Source: Sulfurimonas sediminis (GTDB lineage: Bacteria; Campylobacterota; Campylobacteria; Campylobacterales; Sulfurimonadaceae). Taken from it: a stretch of DNA of 64,000 nt. The stretch spans positions 1,364,001 through 1,428,000 of the forward strand of contig NZ_CP041235.1 in NCBI RefSeq assembly GCF_014905115.1. The letters are read 5' to 3'. Both the position numbers and the translations under genes were made by a program. The stretch's first letter is position 1, and the number at the start of each line of letters is the position of its first letter. Below are positions 36,027 to 45,928 of this stretch, piece by piece. Below the pieces are notes generated by a model that made no database searches, was not told the DNA's origin, and saw only the letters and a list, made by a program, of their open reading frames with translations.

Positions 36027-36683
36027 CTATTTGATTTCAAGCAGTCTTGAAAAATATTCCTGTGGATGTTTGCACACAGGACATTTTTTCGGTGGTTTTT
36101 TTCCATAATGAACATGCCCGCACACTTCACATATCCATGCTTCTTCTTCATCACTCTCAAATTCATGTCCGGATGTGAGTCTGTCTAAAAGCATTTTATA
36201 CATTTTCTCATGTTCCACTTCTACTTTTCCTATGGCGCTAAAGAGTGCAGCGGCTTCTTTATCACCCTCTTCTTTGGCAATTTTTGCAAAATCCGGATAC
36301 ATATCAGAATTTTCATAATGCTCACCGTTAATGGCATCCTGAAGGTTTTCCATTGTCTTGCCAAAACTCTCTTCACTGTTGTTTTTGAGTCTGTTATGCA
36401 GGGCAAATTCTAATTTTGCATGCTCTTTTTCATTGTTTGCCGCTCTTTGAAAGTGGGCAGCTATATCTCGGTATCCTTCTTTTTGTGCTACTTTTGCATA
36501 AAATTCATATTTGTTTCGGGCTTGAGATTCTCCGGCAAACGCTTTCATAAGATTGACTAAAGTAAGATTTTGCGTAATCATTTCCATTGCCTCACCACAA
36601 CAATGTAGTTCTCCTCCTCCGACTGCCTGCAGTTCTACAATATTTCCACATTTATTACATCTATATGTTTCATACTTTCTCAT
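36027..36683 (-). CDS. Desulforubrerythrin (desulforedoxin-rubrerythrin-rubredoxin)
   Basis: 218 residues with three domains. The N-terminal desulforedoxin-like iron site has Cys at 9, 12, 28 and 29. A ferritin-like di-iron domain (about 42-170) carries the E/ExxH ligands (FAGESQARNKYEFYAK, NEKEHAKLE, EGDKEAAALF, KVEVEHEKMY). A C-terminal rubredoxin-type site is CEVCGHVHYGKKPPKKCPVC. This three-domain form is known from Campylobacter jejuni as a peroxide reductase. It likely defends against hydrogen peroxide with electrons from NADH-dependent reductases. The divergent 150-nt gap to glyA is AT-rich. Confidence 0.93.
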   Translation of the reverse strand: MRKYETYRCNKCGNIVELQAVGGGELHCCGEAMEMITQNLTLVNLMKAFAGESQARNKYEFYAKVAQKEGYRDIAAHFQRAANNEKEHAKLEFALHNRLKNNSEESFGKTMENLQDAINGEHYENSDMYPDFAKIAKEEGDKEAAALFSAIGKVEVEHEKMYKMLLDRLTSGHEFESDEEEAWICEVCGHVHYGKKPPKKCPVCKHPQEYFSRLLEIK

Positions 36684-36833
36684 ATTAACACCTTTATATT
36701 GAAATCTTTCATCATTATTGCACAGACAAACTTAAAGTTTATCTTTAGTGCGTAAGCTCAGTGATTCAGAACAATATTATTATATTTTCAGTACAATAAA
36801 TATATTTTTAATTTTTACAAGGATTTTGACACC

Positions 36834-38081
36834 ATGAGTTTTTTAAAAGAGTACGATGAAGAAGTTTATAACTTGTGCGAAAAAGAGTTAGAGAGACAGA
36901 CTAACCATCTGGAAATGATAGCAAGTGAAAACTTCACACTTCCGGCAGTAATGGAAGCTATGGGTTCGGTATTTACAAACAAATATGCTGAAGGGTATCC
37001 GGCAAAACGCTACTATGGCGGATGCGAATATGCTGACAGCGTAGAACAACTGGCGATAGACAGAGCCTGTAAACTTTTTGGGTGCAAATATGCAAATGTG
37101 CAGCCACATTCAGGATCACAGGCAAACGGAGCTGTTTATGCGGCACTTTTAAAAGCAGGTGACAAACTTTTAGGTATGGATTTAAGCCATGGCGGACACT
37201 TGACACATGGTTCCAAACCAAGTTTTTCAGGGAAAAACTACTCCAGTTTCACCTATGGTGTTGAACTTGACGGACGCATCAACTATGACAGAGTTTTAGA
37301 TATCGCTAAAATTGTACAGCCTAAAATAATCGTTTGTGGTGCTTCTGCGTATGCTCGTGAAATCGACTTTAAAAAATTTCGTGAAATTGCAGATGAAGTA
37401 GGTGCAATTCTTTTTGCCGACATTGCACACATTGCAGGTTTGGTAGCCGCAGGTGAGCATCCTAGTCCATTCCCTCACGCGCATGTAGTAACAACAACCA
37501 CACACAAAACACTTGCAGGACCTCGCGGCGGTATGATTATGACGAACGATGAGGATATAGCAAAGAAGATAAACTCTGCTATTTTCCCGGCGCTTCAAGG
37601 CGGACCGCTTGTACATGTAATCGCTGCAAAAGCAGTTGGTTTTAAACACAACCTTGCACCAGAGTGGAAAGACTATGCGAAACAGGTAAAGAAAAATGCT
37701 TCTGTATTGGCTGATGTACTTATGAAACGCGGCTATGATGTTGTAAGTGGCGGAACAGACAACCACTTAGTGCTTGTCAGTTTTGTAGGCAAAGAGATTT
37801 CCGGAAAAGATGCTGATGCTGCACTGGGAAATGCAGGGATTACTGTCAATAAAAACACTGTTCCCGGAGAGACACGAAGCCCTTTCGTAACATCAGGTAT
37901 TCGCATTGGTTCACCGGCACTGACATCTCGCGGTATGAAAGAAAAAGAGTTTGAACTCATCGCAAATAAAATGGCAGATGTTTTGGATGATATCAACAAT
38001 ACTGAACTTCAGGCAAAAATAAAAGAAGAACTCAAAGAACTTGCACAAAATTTTGTAATATACAACCAACCAACATATTAA
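36834..38081 (+). CDS. glyA: Serine hydroxymethyltransferase GlyA
   Basis: 415 residues, full length. It interconverts serine and glycine with tetrahydrofolate using pyridoxal phosphate. [20 protein letters not shown], the [12 protein letters not shown] region, and the PLP-lysine motif [16 protein letters not shown] are all family-perfect. It opens a block (DUF1882, SPOR, trpE, aroE) seen in this order in related Campylobacterota. It needs PLP, which pdxA/pdxJ in this window supply. Confidence 0.97.
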   Translation: MSFLKEYDEEVYNLCEKELERQTNHLEMIASENFTLPAVMEAMGSVFTNKYAEGYPAKRYYGGCEYADSVEQLAIDRACKLFGCKYANVQPHSGSQANGAVYAALLKAGDKLLGMDLSHGGHLTHGSKPSFSGKNYSSFTYGVELDGRINYDRVLDIAKIVQPKIIVCGASAYAREIDFKKFREIADEVGAILFADIAHIAGLVAAGEHPSPFPHAHVVTTTTHKTLAGPRGGMIMTNDEDIAKKINSAIFPALQGGPLVHVIAAKAVGFKHNLAPEWKDYAKQVKKNASVLADVLMKRGYDVVSGGTDNHLVLVSFVGKEISGKDADAALGNAGITVNKNTVPGETRSPFVTSGIRIGSPALTSRGMKEKEFELIANKMADVLDDINNTELQAKIKEELKELAQNFVIYNQPTY

Positions 38082-38090
38082 GGTTCCTAC

Positions 38091-38633
38091 ATGACTGCCA
38101 TGGATTTAAAACTTATAAAAATGGTAAGTGACCACTACTGGATCAAAAGAGATACGGTAGTGAACAAAATCACTTTTAAAGGGCGTACTTTTTACAATAA
38201 ATTTGAAAAAGTCAATGCACCTTTAAACCAGTCTGTGATCAACAAACATATAAAAGGTGAAATAACTGTCGCCCATTCGATTGTGGACAAAAAAGGGATT
38301 GTTGAGAATATAGTGATTGATTATAACGGCAGAGATCCTGAAAGATTTTATCACAAAGCACAGCTCCTTTTACGAGAAGAGGGTTTTATCAACTTTACAG
38401 CCTATGAAACGAAGACCAAAGGGCATTTGCATCTCTATATCCACAAAGGGCATACAACACTGCAAGAAGCTATACAGCTTGGCAAAATGATCAGTATGAA
38501 GCTGGCTGCCAAACAGCCAAAACAGTGGAGAATGTTTCCGACAAATGATTTGCCTGATGAATACAACATTTTGACACTTCCTTATGAAGTCTATGCAAAA
38601 GAGAGAGGCGCTTCGTGGTCGAAGCATATGTGA
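38091..38633 (+). CDS. DUF1882 protein
   Basis: 180 residues. I recognise it as the Campylobacterota-specific DUF1882 family by position directly after glyA and by content ([38 protein letters not shown]). A stretch [18 protein letters not shown] with two strands and several His residues recalls nucleic-acid polymerase or primase palm motifs, but this is only a resemblance. No membrane segment or signal peptide. Function unknown. Confidence 0.75.
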   Translation: MTAMDLKLIKMVSDHYWIKRDTVVNKITFKGRTFYNKFEKVNAPLNQSVINKHIKGEITVAHSIVDKKGIVENIVIDYNGRDPERFYHKAQLLLREEGFINFTAYETKTKGHLHLYIHKGHTTLQEAIQLGKMISMKLAAKQPKQWRMFPTNDLPDEYNILTLPYEVYAKERGASWSKHM

Positions 38634-38694
38634 TTTTGTTCTTTAGGTTATTTTTGGTATCATAGAACAAATAAAAAACTGAGGGTATAATAGT

Positions 38695-39327
38695 ATGAAT
38701 GATAAGAATGAACTAAGTGATATTGTCCTGAATAAAAACGGCTCATCCAGCTCAAATAAAAAAATAATTCTCGCTGTTGCTACACTGGGAATTATTCTCA
38801 TTGTAGTTGTTATGCTTATGAATTCACTTAATTCCAAGGGTACAGACAATTTACCTCAGGCTATACTGCCGCCGGAACCTCAAGCCAAAACTCTTACACA
38901 GGAAACACCTGAAGAACCTCTTTTTGAAGAAGTGGATGTCATACAGGAAAATAATTCTGTTGATGAAGATTTGGACAAAATCGCACAAAAACTCAAACAA
39001 GAGAGTAAACAAGAACACAAAACAGTTGCTGCACCACAGAAAAAAGTAGTGACTCAAACCAAAAAAGTGACACAAAAACCTCATGAAACATCAAAGGTAA
39101 AGTATTATATACAGGTGGGATCTTTTTCAAAATATGAACCAAATAAAAAATTCCTAAAATCTATTACGAATTTAGGCTATAAATATAGATATCATAAAGT
39201 TACAGTCAATTCAAAAACGCTTAACAAAGTATTGATTGGACCATTTAAAACACAAAAAGAAGCAAATAATGCTAAACGTGTTATTCGTGCCAAAATTGAG
39301 CCGGGTGCATTTTTAGTAAAATTATAA
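38695..39327 (+). CDS. SPOR-domain membrane protein
   Basis: 210 residues. One membrane helix (about 22-42; KKIILAVATLGIILIVVVML) anchors it with the C-terminus in the periplasm. Residues 60-130 are a flexible acidic/basic linker, and 135-210 form a SPOR domain (YYIQVGSFSKYEPNKKFLKS, YRYHKVTVN, LIGPFKTQKEANNAKRVI), which binds denuded septal peptidoglycan. A role at the division site is likely. It lies 17 nt before trpE. Confidence 0.88.
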   Translation: MNDKNELSDIVLNKNGSSSSNKKIILAVATLGIILIVVVMLMNSLNSKGTDNLPQAILPPEPQAKTLTQETPEEPLFEEVDVIQENNSVDEDLDKIAQKLKQESKQEHKTVAAPQKKVVTQTKKVTQKPHETSKVKYYIQVGSFSKYEPNKKFLKSITNLGYKYRYHKVTVNSKTLNKVLIGPFKTQKEANNAKRVIRAKIEPGAFLVKL

Positions 39328-39343
39328 TTTTACAAGGGTAATC

Positions 39344-40768
39344 TTGATATATTCTAAACAATTTACACAAGATCAGCTGGCACCTATTGCCGTTTATTCA
39401 AAACTCAAAGAATTTTTCAAGGAGGAAGTATCCTACCTTTTTGAAAGTGCCGGACAGAGTGAAGGGAACTACAGTTTTATCTGTATAGGCGCAAGAGAAC
39501 GCTTACAGTATATAGACGACAAAACAGTCTATACAGACAAAAACGGTACAAAACACATTAAAAAAGAAAATCCTTTTTCCTTTTTAAAAGAGTATTATAA
39601 AAATATAGATATCAATGAATATAAAAATGCCACAAAAGAACTAAATGTCGGCTATGTGGATGGGTTTATAGGCTATATCGGTTATGATATGGTGAAAGTT
39701 TTTGAGCCAAAACTTCGGTCATTCATGGACAAGCTCAAAGATGAATTAAACACTCCGGACTTAGACCTGATTTTGCCAAAACTTGTCCTTGTCTATTCGC
39801 ATAAAAATCATCAGATTACACTTATTTCAACACTCAAAGAGTACAGTGAGAAATTTCAGGCCATTGAAGATGATTTAAAAGGCACATATACTTACAAACA
39901 CAGAGTTTTTAACATTGGAAAGGACAAAGGAAGCTTTGCCCATACAAAAGAAAAATTCTTTGCCATGATAGACAAATCAAAAGAGATGATTAAGAGCGGT
40001 GATGTTTTTCAAATTTTGATGACAAATCGTTTTACAAGACATATAAAAGTACACCCTTTTAGTTTTTATCGTATTCTTCGTACAAAAAACCCCTCCCCTT
40101 ATATGTTTTTAATGGAGTATGAAAATTTCAGTATCGTCGGCTCATCGCCTGAAGTTATGGTGAGACTCACCGATACACAACTCCTGCTTCGCCCAATTGC
40201 CGGTACAAGAAAACGCGGAACTACAAAACAAAAAGACAAAGAACTTGAAAAAGAACTGCTCGCAGACCCAAAAGAGTTGGCTGAACATTTAATGCTTATA
40301 GACCTTGGCAGAAACGATGTCGGTCGGGTTGCCAAAACAGGAACAGTCAAAGTGGAAGACATTATGCATATAGAGCGTTTTTCCCATGTAATGCATATTG
40401 TTTCTGATGTGGTGGCAACACTCGATGATGACAAAGATATGTTTGATCTGTTTATGGCAACATTTACAGCAGGGACTATGACCGGTGCGCCCAAAATTCG
40501 CGCTATGGAACTTATAGCCGAGTATGAAGGCTTAAAACGCGGTTTTTACAGCGGCAGTGTCGGATATTTCGGGTTTGACGGGAATATGGACAGTGCAATC
40601 GCCATACGAACAGCCCTTGTAAAAGAAGACAAGGTAGTCCTCCAGGCAGGTGCAGGCATAGTTGCGGACAGCATAAAAGAGCTTGAGTATCTTGAAGTAA
40701 ACAATAAACTGGGTGCGCTCATTCACTCACTTGAAGATTTAGATATGGAAGAAAAAAATTATGAATAA
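39344..40768 (+). CDS. trpE: Anthranilate synthase component I (TrpE-like), TTG start
   Basis: 474 residues. Chorismate-binding enzyme motifs are complete: SPEVMVRLTDTQLLLRPIAG, TRKRGTTKQKDKELEKELLA, HLMLIDLGRNDVGRVAKTG, MTGAPKIRAMELIAEYE, and YSGSVGYFGFDGNMDSAIAI. The GRNDVGR and SGSVGYFG segments favour TrpE over PabB or isochorismate synthase. The start is TTG at 39344 after a weak AAGGG; no ATG upstream in frame. It overlaps aroE by 8 nt, joining two aromatic-pathway genes. Confidence 0.92.
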   Translation: MIYSKQFTQDQLAPIAVYSKLKEFFKEEVSYLFESAGQSEGNYSFICIGARERLQYIDDKTVYTDKNGTKHIKKENPFSFLKEYYKNIDINEYKNATKELNVGYVDGFIGYIGYDMVKVFEPKLRSFMDKLKDELNTPDLDLILPKLVLVYSHKNHQITLISTLKEYSEKFQAIEDDLKGTYTYKHRVFNIGKDKGSFAHTKEKFFAMIDKSKEMIKSGDVFQILMTNRFTRHIKVHPFSFYRILRTKNPSPYMFLMEYENFSIVGSSPEVMVRLTDTQLLLRPIAGTRKRGTTKQKDKELEKELLADPKELAEHLMLIDLGRNDVGRVAKTGTVKVEDIMHIERFSHVMHIVSDVVATLDDDKDMFDLFMATFTAGTMTGAPKIRAMELIAEYEGLKRGFYSGSVGYFGFDGNMDSAIAIRTALVKEDKVVLQAGAGIVADSIKELEYLEVNNKLGALIHSLEDLDMEEKNYE

Positions 40769-41555
40769 AATTTTTTCTATCTTTGGTAATCCTGTTGCAC
40801 ACTCTCGTAGCCCTCTTATGCATAACAGTGTTTTTAAAAACCTTAACTATAAAGCTTGTTATACGCGTACATTACTCCAAAATGGTGCAAAATTGAAAGA
40901 AACTTTTTTTTCTCTAGGTCTAAGTGGTGCCAATGTCACAGTGCCGCACAAAGAGAGTGCCTATGCTGCCTGTGATGAAGTTCGGGGTTTTGCAAAAAAA
41001 ATCGGAGTTGTCAATACACTTATAAATGAAAACGGAAAACTTATCGGCTACAACACAGATGCCGATGGATTTATGTATGCCATAAATGAGTTTCAAAATA
41101 TACAAAATATTTTGGTACTTGGTGCAGGTGGCACAGCAAAAGCTCTTGTACAAAAATTCTTAGAAGAAGGATTACATGTAAGCATACTCAACAGAAGCAA
41201 AGCACGCCTTACATACTTTGAAAAACTTGACTGTGAATGTTATACATGGGATAACTTTCAGCCCAGTCAGTATGACTTGGTTATCAATACAACAAGTGCC
41301 GGTCTCAAAGATGAAAATCTACCTGCACCAAAAGAGATAATTGAAATTGCTTTGCAAAACACTCGTTATGTTGCAGATGCCATATATGGTAGAACTACTC
41401 CCTTCTTGCAACTTGCCAAAGAAAAAGGCCTTACATGTAAAGACGGTGCAGACATGCTGTTGGGACAGGGAGTATTGGCAAATGAGCTTTTTTGCAACTT
41501 TGAACTAGACAAAGAAGCTATAAAAAAGGAGATGCAAAAAAGCTTTTTTTACTAA
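40761..41555 (+). CDS. aroE: Shikimate dehydrogenase AroE
   Basis: 264 residues. It reduces 3-dehydroshikimate with NADPH. The N-terminal substrate site IFGNPVAHSRSPLMHN with the catalytic NVTVPHKE, the NTDADGF segment, and the dinucleotide fold VLGAGGTAKALVQ are all visible, and the end QGVLANELF is typical. The stop is 2 nt from the convergent pldA gene, with an A6GCT6-type palindrome at the end that may help termination. Confidence 0.95.
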   Translation: MNKIFSIFGNPVAHSRSPLMHNSVFKNLNYKACYTRTLLQNGAKLKETFFSLGLSGANVTVPHKESAYAACDEVRGFAKKIGVVNTLINENGKLIGYNTDADGFMYAINEFQNIQNILVLGAGGTAKALVQKFLEEGLHVSILNRSKARLTYFEKLDCECYTWDNFQPSQYDLVINTTSAGLKDENLPAPKEIIEIALQNTRYVADAIYGRTTPFLQLAKEKGLTCKDGADMLLGQGVLANELFCNFELDKEAIKKEMQKSFFY

Positions 41556-41557
41556 AT

Positions 41558-42457
41558 TTATCGAGAGAAACTAAAACCTATGGAGAGTTTTGTAATATTT
41601 TGATTATAATCTATTAAAGATTCCATATAGCCGCTAAAAAACTTAATATACAAATATGATTTATCCCTTCGTAAAGGATAAGAATAAGTTGCCAAAAATG
41701 TTCCTCTAAGGCTATCTATATTTCCACGCAACATGAGACTCAACATATGCTTATGGTAGAAATAGGTAAATTTTACTTTTGTATATCCCAGATATTTCAT
41801 GATATCAGGATTATCACTTAAGTTGGCACTTCCTGGTAAAGGAGCTAAAAAAGTAAGATCTGTAATCAATGTTGTATGCTGAAGGCGTAATGTTGTGTAA
41901 AAATAATTGATACTTTTTGAAAGATTAAAACCATTAAATTCTTGTATATCTCCTGTATCTGGCAATCCATTTGATTTATGAGCCAAGGCAAATTTCACTG
42001 AACGCATTTGAAATATTGATGTTTTATCACTGATAGGAAAAACAACAAAAGCTTCAGGATTGTAGAGATTTTCCCGAAACGGAGATGATGTTACATACAA
42101 TTGCCAAAAAGCCTGTTGTGTATAGGCTAACGAATATTTTTCACCAAGTCCAAAAAGATTTTTATACACTTCAAGCTGCAAACTTACTTGAAGTTCAGCT
42201 TCATATTTCTTATATTTTACAAGTTCTAATTTCCGGTTTATATATGTTTTATTTGCAATTCCAAAAGGTAAGATGTAATTTGCTTTATAGGGATGAAGTC
42301 CAAAAGAGTTGTCTAACCATTTTTGCATATTCTCTTTTGAAGTATCATTTGTAATATTCTCAATATTAATTTTACTTTTTGTTGCATCTATTTCTTCTGA
42401 TGCCTGTAGATAGCCTAAACCTAACACTATATACAAAAATATAAAAACTTTCATCAT
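41558..42457 (-). CDS. pldA: Outer-membrane phospholipase A (PldA-like)
   Basis: 299 residues with a signal peptide (1-19). The core is an outer-membrane beta barrel, with the OMPLA active-site segment ALAHKSNGLPDTG (His and Ser as in HxSNG), NYILPFGIANKTY, and GEKYSLAYTQQAFWQLY. It hydrolyses phospholipids that reach the outer leaflet. The terminal FSFSR ends with a charged residue after the aromatic. The start overlaps recR by 4 nt. Confidence 0.88.
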   Translation of the reverse strand: MMKVFIFLYIVLGLGYLQASEEIDATKSKINIENITNDTSKENMQKWLDNSFGLHPYKANYILPFGIANKTYINRKLELVKYKKYEAELQVSLQLEVYKNLFGLGEKYSLAYTQQAFWQLYVTSSPFRENLYNPEAFVVFPISDKTSIFQMRSVKFALAHKSNGLPDTGDIQEFNGFNLSKSINYFYTTLRLQHTTLITDLTFLAPLPGSANLSDNPDIMKYLGYTKVKFTYFYHKHMLSLMLRGNIDSLRGTFLATYSYPLRRDKSYLYIKFFSGYMESLIDYNQNITKLSIGFSFSR

Positions 42458-43023
42458 ACTCTCACCCTGTCTTCCAAAGCCCTTGTCAGTGACAACAAAT
42501 CTATATTTTCCAAACTGACTCCTGTCGGAACACCCTGTGCTATTTTAGAAAAATTCAAATCATATATGCCAAGTTTGTCTTCTATATACAGAATGACGGC
42601 ATCATTTGCTATTGAGGGTGTAAGCGCAAACAACACTTCTCTTATTCCATTTTGTACAATAGTTTCAAGATGTGCCATACTTAACTCTTCGAGTGATTCC
42701 AGAACAAAATATTTTCCGTCAAACAGACCATTTTCTTCCAAAAGCAAAATATCTTTAGCATTTTCAACTATGCACAATAAGGAGGTGTCGCGTGTCTCGT
42801 CACAGCAGATATGACACAGTTCATCTTCGCTCATGCCACCACACTCTTTGCATTTTTTCAGACTCCCCAGGGCATCTTCAATAGCATGTGCTATTTTCAT
42901 GCCTACAAAGGTATCATTCATAATCATGTGATACGCCAGTCTTGTCGCCGACTTTTTTCCTATACTCGGCAACTCACCGAGTGCCTCAACAAGTCTGTTA
43001 AACTTTTCCAATGAATTGTTCAT
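42454..43023 (-). CDS. recR: Recombination protein RecR
   Basis: 189 residues. The N-terminal helix-hairpin-helix (LVEALGELPSIGKKSATRLA), a zinc site (CKECGGMSEDELCHICCDE) and a Toprim domain (LCIVENAKDILLLEE, then ALTPSIANDAVILYIED) make a complete RecR. It works with RecO (or the local equivalent) to load RecA on gapped DNA. It overlaps mltA by 4 nt. Confidence 0.95.
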   Translation of the reverse strand: MNNSLEKFNRLVEALGELPSIGKKSATRLAYHMIMNDTFVGMKIAHAIEDALGSLKKCKECGGMSEDELCHICCDETRDTSLLCIVENAKDILLLEENGLFDGKYFVLESLEELSMAHLETIVQNGIREVLFALTPSIANDAVILYIEDKLGIYDLNFSKIAQGVPTGVSLENIDLLSLTRALEDRVRV

Positions 43024-44132
43024 TTATCCACTTCTTTTCTTTTTGGCACAAACAACCATAGTTGTAACGGTGATTGCAGTTGTCCGGCAATTTTCAATGC
43101 ATCTTCTTCACTGCCCAAAAACAAATCAGCTCTCAGCGGACCTTTAATAGCGCCACCTGTGTCTTGTGCAAAAACAATTTTATTAAATTTTTCTTTTCCT
43201 AAATTTGATGATAAGTATAGCATATTTCCTAACGGAATATATTTTTTATCAACTGCAAGAGAACTTTTCTCTCGAAGTTGTAACCCTAATGCACCTGTTG
43301 CCCCTTTGTCTCTTTTTACAAAAAAGATTAAAGAGGGATTATAATCAAGTATCTCATCGACCTGAGAGGGATGCTCCTCCAGCCATTTACGGATACTCTG
43401 CAAAGAGATGTTTTGCAAAGAAATTTCTCCTTTTTGCACCAAATACTTTCCTATTGACTTATATTTATAGCCATTTTGGTTTTCATATCCTATATACATT
43501 GTCGAATTATCGTCCAAGATTACCTTTCCTGAGCCCTGTACCTGTAGAAAAAATCTGTCTATTTTGGAATCACAGTAGCAAATGACCGAGGCATTTAAAT
43601 CATTCAGTTTTGCTTCTTTGCGGCTGTAATAAGGAACCAGTCTGTTGTTGTGTATCTTCCCTCGAAGCCTGTAGTTTTTGAGTTCTGGATATACAGCACT
43701 CAAATCTACAACAACCAGATCCTTCGGTGTTGCATAAATCGGGTATTTGTAGGTATCACTCTTATAAAGAGAACCGTATATCCGTGCTTCATAGTAGCCG
43801 GTTAACAATCCCTCTTTGTTTCCGCTTTTGTCAGCTATGGAGTAAGGTGTGAAGTTATTGAGCAAAAACTGTTTTGCATCTGTTACATGTAAGGCTTTTT
43901 GACATAAATTTTTATAGATTTTTTGTCCCTGTCTGCTTTTACAGTTGTTTATAAAATTATTTAAAAATTCATCATAATCTTGTTCTTGAAATCCGGGAAG
44001 TTTTGCAAAGGATGTTTTGGTAAAATTTACATTTTTTATTTTACTTGGCTGTAGTGACTGTGTATGTTTGCTACACCCTAAAAAAAGTGTCATCATCAGG
44101 AAAAAAAGAGTTGTTTGTTTCATAAACAGCAT
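43020..44132 (-). CDS. mltA: Membrane-bound lytic transglycosylase A (MltA-like lipoprotein)
   Basis: 370 residues. A lipoprotein signal ends LFLGCSKHT, giving a Cys acylation site at residue 20. The MltA domain shows GLLTGYYEARIYGSL, CYCDSKIDRFFLQVQGSGKV, PLGNMLYLSSNLG, and the catalytic-Asp 3D region IVFAQDTGGAIKGPLRADLF. It cleaves peptidoglycan, releasing 1,6-anhydromuropeptides. A second in-frame ATG three codons in (44123) is an equally good start; neither has a strong ribosome-binding site. Confidence 0.88.
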   Translation of the reverse strand: MLFMKQTTLFFLMMTLFLGCSKHTQSLQPSKIKNVNFTKTSFAKLPGFQEQDYDEFLNNFINNCKSRQGQKIYKNLCQKALHVTDAKQFLLNNFTPYSIADKSGNKEGLLTGYYEARIYGSLYKSDTYKYPIYATPKDLVVVDLSAVYPELKNYRLRGKIHNNRLVPYYSRKEAKLNDLNASVICYCDSKIDRFFLQVQGSGKVILDDNSTMYIGYENQNGYKYKSIGKYLVQKGEISLQNISLQSIRKWLEEHPSQVDEILDYNPSLIFFVKRDKGATGALGLQLREKSSLAVDKKYIPLGNMLYLSSNLGKEKFNKIVFAQDTGGAIKGPLRADLFLGSEEDALKIAGQLQSPLQLWLFVPKRKEVDK

Positions 44133-44210
44133 TATATCATCTAATTATTTTTTTTTAAACTACAAAATGGGTATAATTTCAAAAAAATATTTAAATAGGA
44201 TTTTATTATA

Positions 44211-45332
44211 ATGGAACATTTAAGCTATTATGAGATTTTAGAAGTATCACAAAATGCAGATAAGGCAACTATCAAAAAAGCTTACCGGACTTTGGCAAAA
44301 AAATATCATCCGGATAAAAACTCTGGAGATAAAGAGGCAGAACATAAATTTAAGCTTATTAATGAAGCCTATCAGTGTTTGAGCAATGACCAGCAACGCA
44401 GTATTTATGACCGTTACGGCAAAGAGGGTCTGCAGGGAATGGGTGGAGGCAGCCGTTCTTCTTCAAGTTTTGATGATTTGGGATCTATGTTTGAAGAGAT
44501 GTTCAGCGGATTTGGCGGCGGACGCGCAAGACGTCAGAATCCTGCCGATATGGACAAATATCCGCTTGACATGAATGTTGATATTGTCATTGATTTTAAT
44601 GAGGCTGTATTTGGCTGTGAGAAAGAGATAAAATATACCTACAAAAAAGCCTGTGAAGCATGTAAAGGTACAGGAGCAAAAGACGGCAAACTCTCAACAT
44701 GTCCGCAATGTAAAGGACAGGGGCAAATCTATATGAAACAGGGCTTTATGACCTTTTCTCAAACCTGTCCGGTATGTAACGGAACAGGCAGTTCAGCTGC
44801 AGACAAATGTAGAAAATGCCATGGCAAGGGTTATGAAGAGGTAAAAGAGACTATTACCATCTCTGTGCCAAAAGGTATTGACAGCGGGAACCGCTTACGC
44901 GTTTCAGGAAAAGGAAATATTGGAAAAAAAGGAAACCGTGGCGACCTTTATGTAACATTTGAAGTCAAACCAGACAAACATTTTATAAGAGACGACAACG
45001 ATGTATATATTGAAATTCCGGTATTTTTCACTCAAGCCGTTAAAGGGGATACCCTGACAATACCTTCTTTAACAGGTGAACTTGAGCTAAAACTTGACAT
45101 CGGAACAAAAGACAAACAACGGTATGTATTTAGAGGTGAAGGGATAGAAGATGTCCACGGACACGGAAAAGGTGATTTAATCGCTGTGATCAACATTCAG
45201 TATCCTAAAAAACTGACTGATGAACAAAAAGAACTTTTGGACAAAATTCAAGACTCTTTTGGCATAGAATCAAAACCTCATGAAGGCATTTTGGATTCAG
45301 TGATAGACAAAATGAAAAACTGGTTTAAGTAA
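44211..45332 (+). CDS. dnaJ: Chaperone DnaJ
   Basis: 373 residues, full canonical architecture. J domain (1-70) with HPDKN, a Gly/Phe-rich linker (75-105), a zinc-finger region with four CxxCxGxG repeats (CEACKGTG, CPQCKGQG, CPVCNGTG, CRKCHGKG), and the C-terminal client-binding domain. It stimulates DnaK and prevents aggregation. It is divergent from mltA with a 78-nt gap; the next gene follows in 5 nt. No CIRCE-type inverted repeat was seen upstream. Confidence 0.97.
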   Translation: MEHLSYYEILEVSQNADKATIKKAYRTLAKKYHPDKNSGDKEAEHKFKLINEAYQCLSNDQQRSIYDRYGKEGLQGMGGGSRSSSSFDDLGSMFEEMFSGFGGGRARRQNPADMDKYPLDMNVDIVIDFNEAVFGCEKEIKYTYKKACEACKGTGAKDGKLSTCPQCKGQGQIYMKQGFMTFSQTCPVCNGTGSSAADKCRKCHGKGYEEVKETITISVPKGIDSGNRLRVSGKGNIGKKGNRGDLYVTFEVKPDKHFIRDDNDVYIEIPVFFTQAVKGDTLTIPSLTGELELKLDIGTKDKQRYVFRGEGIEDVHGHGKGDLIAVINIQYPKKLTDEQKELLDKIQDSFGIESKPHEGILDSVIDKMKNWFK

Positions 45333-45337
45333 CCCTT

Positions 45338-45928
45338 ATGAATAAAACACGCCTGAAAAATCAACTCTCATCACTGGCTCTTTCCATGTTTAGAAAAGAT
45401 TTTTTTGGCATATATCACGGTTCAATATCTTCCAAAACAGACAAAAGCCGCTTTATCATCAACACAAAAGAGGCTATATTTGACAACATCAACGAAGAAA
45501 GTCTTATAGAGTTGTCTTTCAAACAGGACTACAGATGGAAACAGGCAAGTATAGACGCCAATATTCATCAGGGTATCTATTCGCATATTTCAGAAGCAAA
45601 ATTTATATGCTTCAGTATGCCACAATTTACTACAGCCTATTCGCTTGAACATAACATTATCATCCCAAAAGATTATTTTGGATATACAGAGATAGGCTTG
45701 GTGGAAATAATTGATCCCAAACAATTTGAAGACTGGTATGAAAGAGCACAAAGTGAAATTATCTTGTATTTTCAAACAAAAAAGACAAATCTAATGGTGA
45801 TTCGCGGATATGGGGTTTATGCATACAGCAGAGATATGCATGAAATGGCAAAAAAACTTGCCATTTTGGAAAAGAGCTGTCGACTGCTTATGTTAGGTGA
45901 GTCACAGACTCTTTGCGATTATAATTAA
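45338..45928 (+). CDS. Class II aldolase/adducin-like protein with a missing metal site
   Basis: 196 residues. The fold is recognised by FFGIYHGSISSKTDKSRFII (the N-terminal GxxSxR-like region), IIPKDYFGYTEIGLVEI, MVIRGYGVYAYSRDMHEM and the closing KKLAILEKSCRLLM helix. The zinc ligands usually found as HTHS are not there; the equivalent place reads ICFSMP. It is therefore probably not an aldolase. It follows dnaJ by 5 nt, an arrangement seen in related organisms. Function unknown. Confidence 0.7.
   Translation: MNKTRLKNQLSSLALSMFRKDFFGIYHGSISSKTDKSRFIINTKEAIFDNINEESLIELSFKQDYRWKQASIDANIHQGIYSHISEAKFICFSMPQFTTAYSLEHNIIIPKDYFGYTEIGLVEIIDPKQFEDWYERAQSEIILYFQTKKTNLMVIRGYGVYAYSRDMHEMAKKLAILEKSCRLLMLGESQTLCDYN

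Noticed and set aside
36684-36833. Perfect Fur/PerR box between desulforubrerythrin and glyA genes
   Set aside because: GATAAA- and ATAATGAT-like words occur but no convincing palindrome; the region is simply AT-rich.
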